Origin: Verrucomicrobiaceae bacterium UBA7681
Lineage (GTDB): Bacteria; Verrucomicrobiota; Verrucomicrobiia; Verrucomicrobiales; Verrucomicrobiaceae
Assembly: GCA_002482965.1 (NCBI GenBank)
Contig: DLGZ01000007.1
Span: 9,743-16,389 of the forward strand
Direction of reading: 5' to 3'
DNA length: 6,647 bases
The translations under genes and the position numbers were made by a program. Of the stretch, positions 5,701-6,647 are shown in pieces. The notes below the pieces were generated by a model, which was given only the letters and a program-made list of their open reading frames with translations, ran no database searches and was not told the origin of the DNA. Positions within the stretch are counted from its first letter, which is position 1. Each line of letters opens with the position of its first letter.

Positions 5701-6647
5701 ACATCCACCAGCCTGCTCGATGTCAACATCGACTCCGGTGCGCAGACCTTCAGCGGCACGCTGGGCGGGGGCGCAGGTGTGAATACCCATGACGCCAACA
5801 ATCTCGGATTCATCAAGGACGGCGCAGGTGCTTTCACCCTCTCCGGAGCCAACACCTACAACGGAGCCACCACCGTCAATCAAGGCACCCTTCTGCTGGG
5901 GAATGCCAGCGCTCTGGGCGGTGGCGGTGCCTCTCTTGCCGCAGGCGCTTCTGGCACCACGGTGAATGCAGGGGCCACGCTGGATCTCAATGGCCAGACC
6001 AACGTGCAGGAGATCATCACCCTGAACGGCACCGGCGTCTCAGGTGCAGGTGCCTTGGTGAACAACAGCACCACCGCCGCCAGCATTGGCAATGGGGTGG
6101 CTTCGCTGAGCATTTCCTCTGCGACGACCACTGGCTGGTCGGCAGGAGCCTCGGTCTCGATCGACGCCCCCGCCAGTGGCACACCCGCAGCGGCCAGTGC
6201 CATGCTCGGTCTGAGCAGCAGCAGCCTCACGCTCAACACGGGTGGTTCGGGCTATGGCCTGGCTCCGACAGTCACCGTCAGTGGAGTAACGGGTGCCGTG
6301 GTCATTGCCTCGGTGGGTGTTACCAGCGCTTCCTACACCGTCGCCTCCAATACGACCACTTACTCCGTCGCACCTAACGTGACGCTGTCCAACGGAGCCA
6401 CCGGAGTGGCCAATCTGGATGGCAGTGGCAAGGTCGTCAGCATCACCGTCACAAATTCGGGCAGCAACTTTACCGGCACCCCGACGGCCACCTTCAGCGG
6501 TGGCACCGTTCTCTTCTCGGGGACAGTTCCCAAGGTTACTGGCAACAACACCAACTTCACCGTGGTCGGGCTCAACATTGTCAATCCGGGCAGCGCAGCT
6601 TTAGCCTCCGTGCCCACGGTCACCATCGCTGGCGGCACCGGCGCGAC
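2560..6647 (+). CDS. Giant secreted PATR-type (autotransporter-associated beta-strand repeat) beta-helix protein, 3' end outside window
   Basis: The reading frame is open from ATG 2560 to the window edge: 1362 complete codons with no stop. ATG 2560 is the first ATG after the in-frame stop at 2545-2547 and lies just ahead of an export signal. GTG 2605 is an alternative that would keep the hydrophobic core. The ribosome site is weak (purines around 2545-2554). After the signal peptide comes an N-terminal cap typical of these proteins (VWN..TSTWNTAGNWS, about 53-68). The rest is Gly/Thr/Ser/Asn/Ala-rich short beta-strands, expected to fold as a right-handed beta-helix. The mature part contains no Cys, as is common in passenger-like surface proteins. 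The 5' two-thirds carries PATR units, a central insert has the LGAYATYKLNDWAVKDG motif (about 599-615), and the visible end changes to 36-residue repeats. The likely role is a cell-surface or secreted adhesin-like protein. Its substrate or partner cannot be told, and the sorting domain (beta-barrel, PEP-CTERM or other) is beyond the window. Confidence 0.9.
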   Translation, partial: MLPLCSQAAVVRRLTVSGRRCASLLLLPQFILRGLALASLALTLSSHASAQSVWNSTTSTWNTAGNWSPMGVPVSDSSTVLVFNGGSSYTSTNNIGNFTLNQLSFNNTAGTITLAGSPTTNALDFTNANADHAMLSAITLTGAGSATISAAVIWDGETTVTNSGSGTLQFSGTQTYTNGTKQTFINSGTGTLTLADGITYANSGTNTGLVLNLINHSATTFLNLGDMGGVTNVTLNIGGTGIVRYSGSSAGDLFSASAILNVLSGATFDLNGNAETMGAISGAGTILETGAGLTLTGTGYYVFSGKLSGADTLSFLNLSSANQTLVLSGSTSDYAGATTITAGRLIVSADAPNGAAGALGNASSDVLVGGTSGSNLALFLSDTAGVNIGRNIRLQSGNTGVITVGGLNASGTVTFGGNIILGTDSGVAKALVLTSVSGGTVEFTGNLLRATGATGTTDTLTVIGSGTVALRGANTFTGATTVSGGTLLLDDTTNNGSKLSSTAALTLSGGSLSLIGNGSASSSQTVASLTLGNSSATLGGGALITVTSGTNQNASLILNGITRNAGATVNFNPVSNGSGIASITTTTANNASVSTGNRAMNILGAYATYKLNDWAVKDGSGNIIALAAGSYTTAFNTGLHTSLSATTTGLSSGGAITNTLRLTGTSAVTFSASTESLTLESGGILVASTAGATSIGTTSNRGNIATSTGELIVHQQSTAGALTINAVFGGGLGITKSGNGTLVLTATNTYTGNTVINGGAVSVTATANLGAATAGVTLNGGTLILASGSLGTLNTANRVITIGPAGGTFNFSVVQSMEGSGITGTGTLTLNGPGGIAVGTSASTFSGDIVINNGVVRMFSQQFKSVPTITVNNGGTYEVNDDAAGTFGANATTGRIILNGNGFGGNGALRVSDQTTASAFADPRTTIVNEVALQTTSRIQVDNGTATGSLSQLTISGNVTGAGGLDKTGGGMLTLTSRDNTYGGSTRVENGTLRIDLGNDRLPTGTSVTLGTGTTSGVLQLNGFSQTIAGLTTAGTGTANAVIGGSATSTSLLDVNIDSGAQTFSGTLGGGAGVNTHDANNLGFIKDGAGAFTLSGANTYNGATTVNQGTLLLGNASALGGGGASLAAGASGTTVNAGATLDLNGQTNVQEIITLNGTGVSGAGALVNNSTTAASIGNGVASLSISSATTTGWSAGASVSIDAPASGTPAAASAMLGLSSSSLTLNTGGSGYGLAPTVTVSGVTGAVVIASVGVTSASYTVASNTTTYSVAPNVTLSNGATGVANLDGSGKVVSITVTNSGSNFTGTPTATFSGGTVLFSGTVPKVTGNNTNFTVVGLNIVNPGSAALASVPTVTIAGGTGA
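3556..5901 (+). repeat. PATR units within the giant protein
   Basis: The repeated pattern is approximately K-x-G-x-G-x-L-x-L-x-x-x-N-T-Y-x-G-x-T-x-[IV]-x-x-G-x-L. Clear copies are at residues 333-347 (DYAGATTITAGRLIV, second half only), 468-489 (LRGANTFTGATTVSGGTL), 734-763 (KSGNGTLVLTATNTYTGN and on), 965-995 (KTGGGMLTLTSRDNTYGG and on) and 1084-1114 (GAFTLSGANTYNGATTV). A degenerate copy is at about 827-858 (STFSGDIVINNGVVRM). Spacing between copies is irregular (roughly 120-270 residues), filled with further beta-strand sequence. This is the repeat of the PATR family, usually found in large exported proteins. Confidence 0.85.
4339..4758 (+). other. Central insert domain of the PATR protein (LGAYAT...DWAVKDG module)
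   Basis: Between the second and third PATR units lies a segment that is not itself a PATR unit. It has LGAYATYKLNDWAVKDG, then GNIIALAAGSYTTAF, then a run of strands (TNTLRLTG, LTLESGGILVAS, GELIVHQQS) leading directly into the KSGNGTLVLT start of the next PATR copy. From memory, this order (a W-containing loop, an ESGG turn, an ELIVHQ strand, then PATR) recurs in large PATR proteins of Verrucomicrobiota and Planctomycetota. That makes it a family-specific module and not a random spacer. Its function is unknown. The recognition is by pattern only. Confidence 0.55.
6262..6645 (+). repeat. Tandem 36-residue repeats with an [ATV]-P-x-[VA]-T core
   Basis: Four copies of a short core are seen: APTVTVSG (starts at residue 1235), APNVTLSNG (1271), TPTATFSGG (1307) and VPTVTIAGG (1351). 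The first three are exactly 36 residues (108 bases) apart and the last is 44 residues on. Each is preceded by a Gly/Asn/Ser-rich turn (GGSGYG, NTTTYS, NSGSNFTG, NPGSAALA) and a strand such as SLTLNT, SYTVAS, SITVTN or GLNIVN. The DNA copies have diverged, so this is an old protein-level repeat. The array is cut by the window edge. It probably builds an extended beta-rich stalk, which is an inference. Confidence 0.7.

Noticed and set aside
3741..6638. Series of minus-strand Val/Pro/Leu-rich open frames that look like membrane proteins
   Set aside because: They are reverse-frame shadows of Thr/Gly/Asn/Ser codons (ACC, GGC, AAC and similar). They come in a row only because the sense gene is repetitive and lacks antisense stops.
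1..6647. CRISPR array, tRNA or rRNA gene, insertion sequence with transposase, or defence system
   Set aside because: No regularly spaced direct repeats with unique spacers outside coding sequence, no cloverleaf, and no transposase or nuclease motifs were found on either strand.

Overview
The window holds two protein genes arranged back to back, with a structured non-coding stretch at the left edge. No source organism is given. The pairing of a BipA/TypA GTPase with a very large exported protein of the autotransporter-associated beta-strand repeat (PATR) type, the long signal peptide, the Thr/Gly/Asn/Ala/Ser-rich composition and the moderately high GC content all suggest a Gram-negative member of the PVC group. 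A Verrucomicrobiota bacterium of the Prosthecobacter/Verrucomicrobium kind is the most likely source. This is inferred from protein style, not from a database match.

Left edge (1-413): no convincing gene. About 96-295 is bounded by inverted repeats and contains several nested hairpins, so it looks like a small palindromic intergenic repeat (MITE-like or REP-like). It is followed at 340-369 by a clear intrinsic terminator that serves the leftward gene.

Positions 414-2255 (minus strand): a complete typA/bipA gene for the ribosome-associated translational GTPase. All the G motifs and the BipA C-terminal domain are recognisable.

Positions 2256-2559: a divergent intergenic region of 304 bp. It contains an AT-rich island that may carry the promoters, but no gene or strong consensus promoter is visible.

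Positions 2560 to the right edge (plus strand): the first 1362 codons of a giant secreted beta-helix protein that is still open at the window end. It has a cleavable signal peptide, an N-terminal cap, at least five recognisable PATR units plus one degenerate one, and a family-specific insert containing an LGAYAT...DWAVKDG motif. Its last visible 140 or so residues switch to a different tandem repeat, with a strikingly even 36-residue spacing at first. The C-terminal anchor or beta-barrel lies outside the window.

The two genes share only a divergent intergenic region, and nothing indicates that they act together. I do not see a new defence, mobile or biosynthetic system. The most unusual items are the modular giant protein and the structured element at the left edge.
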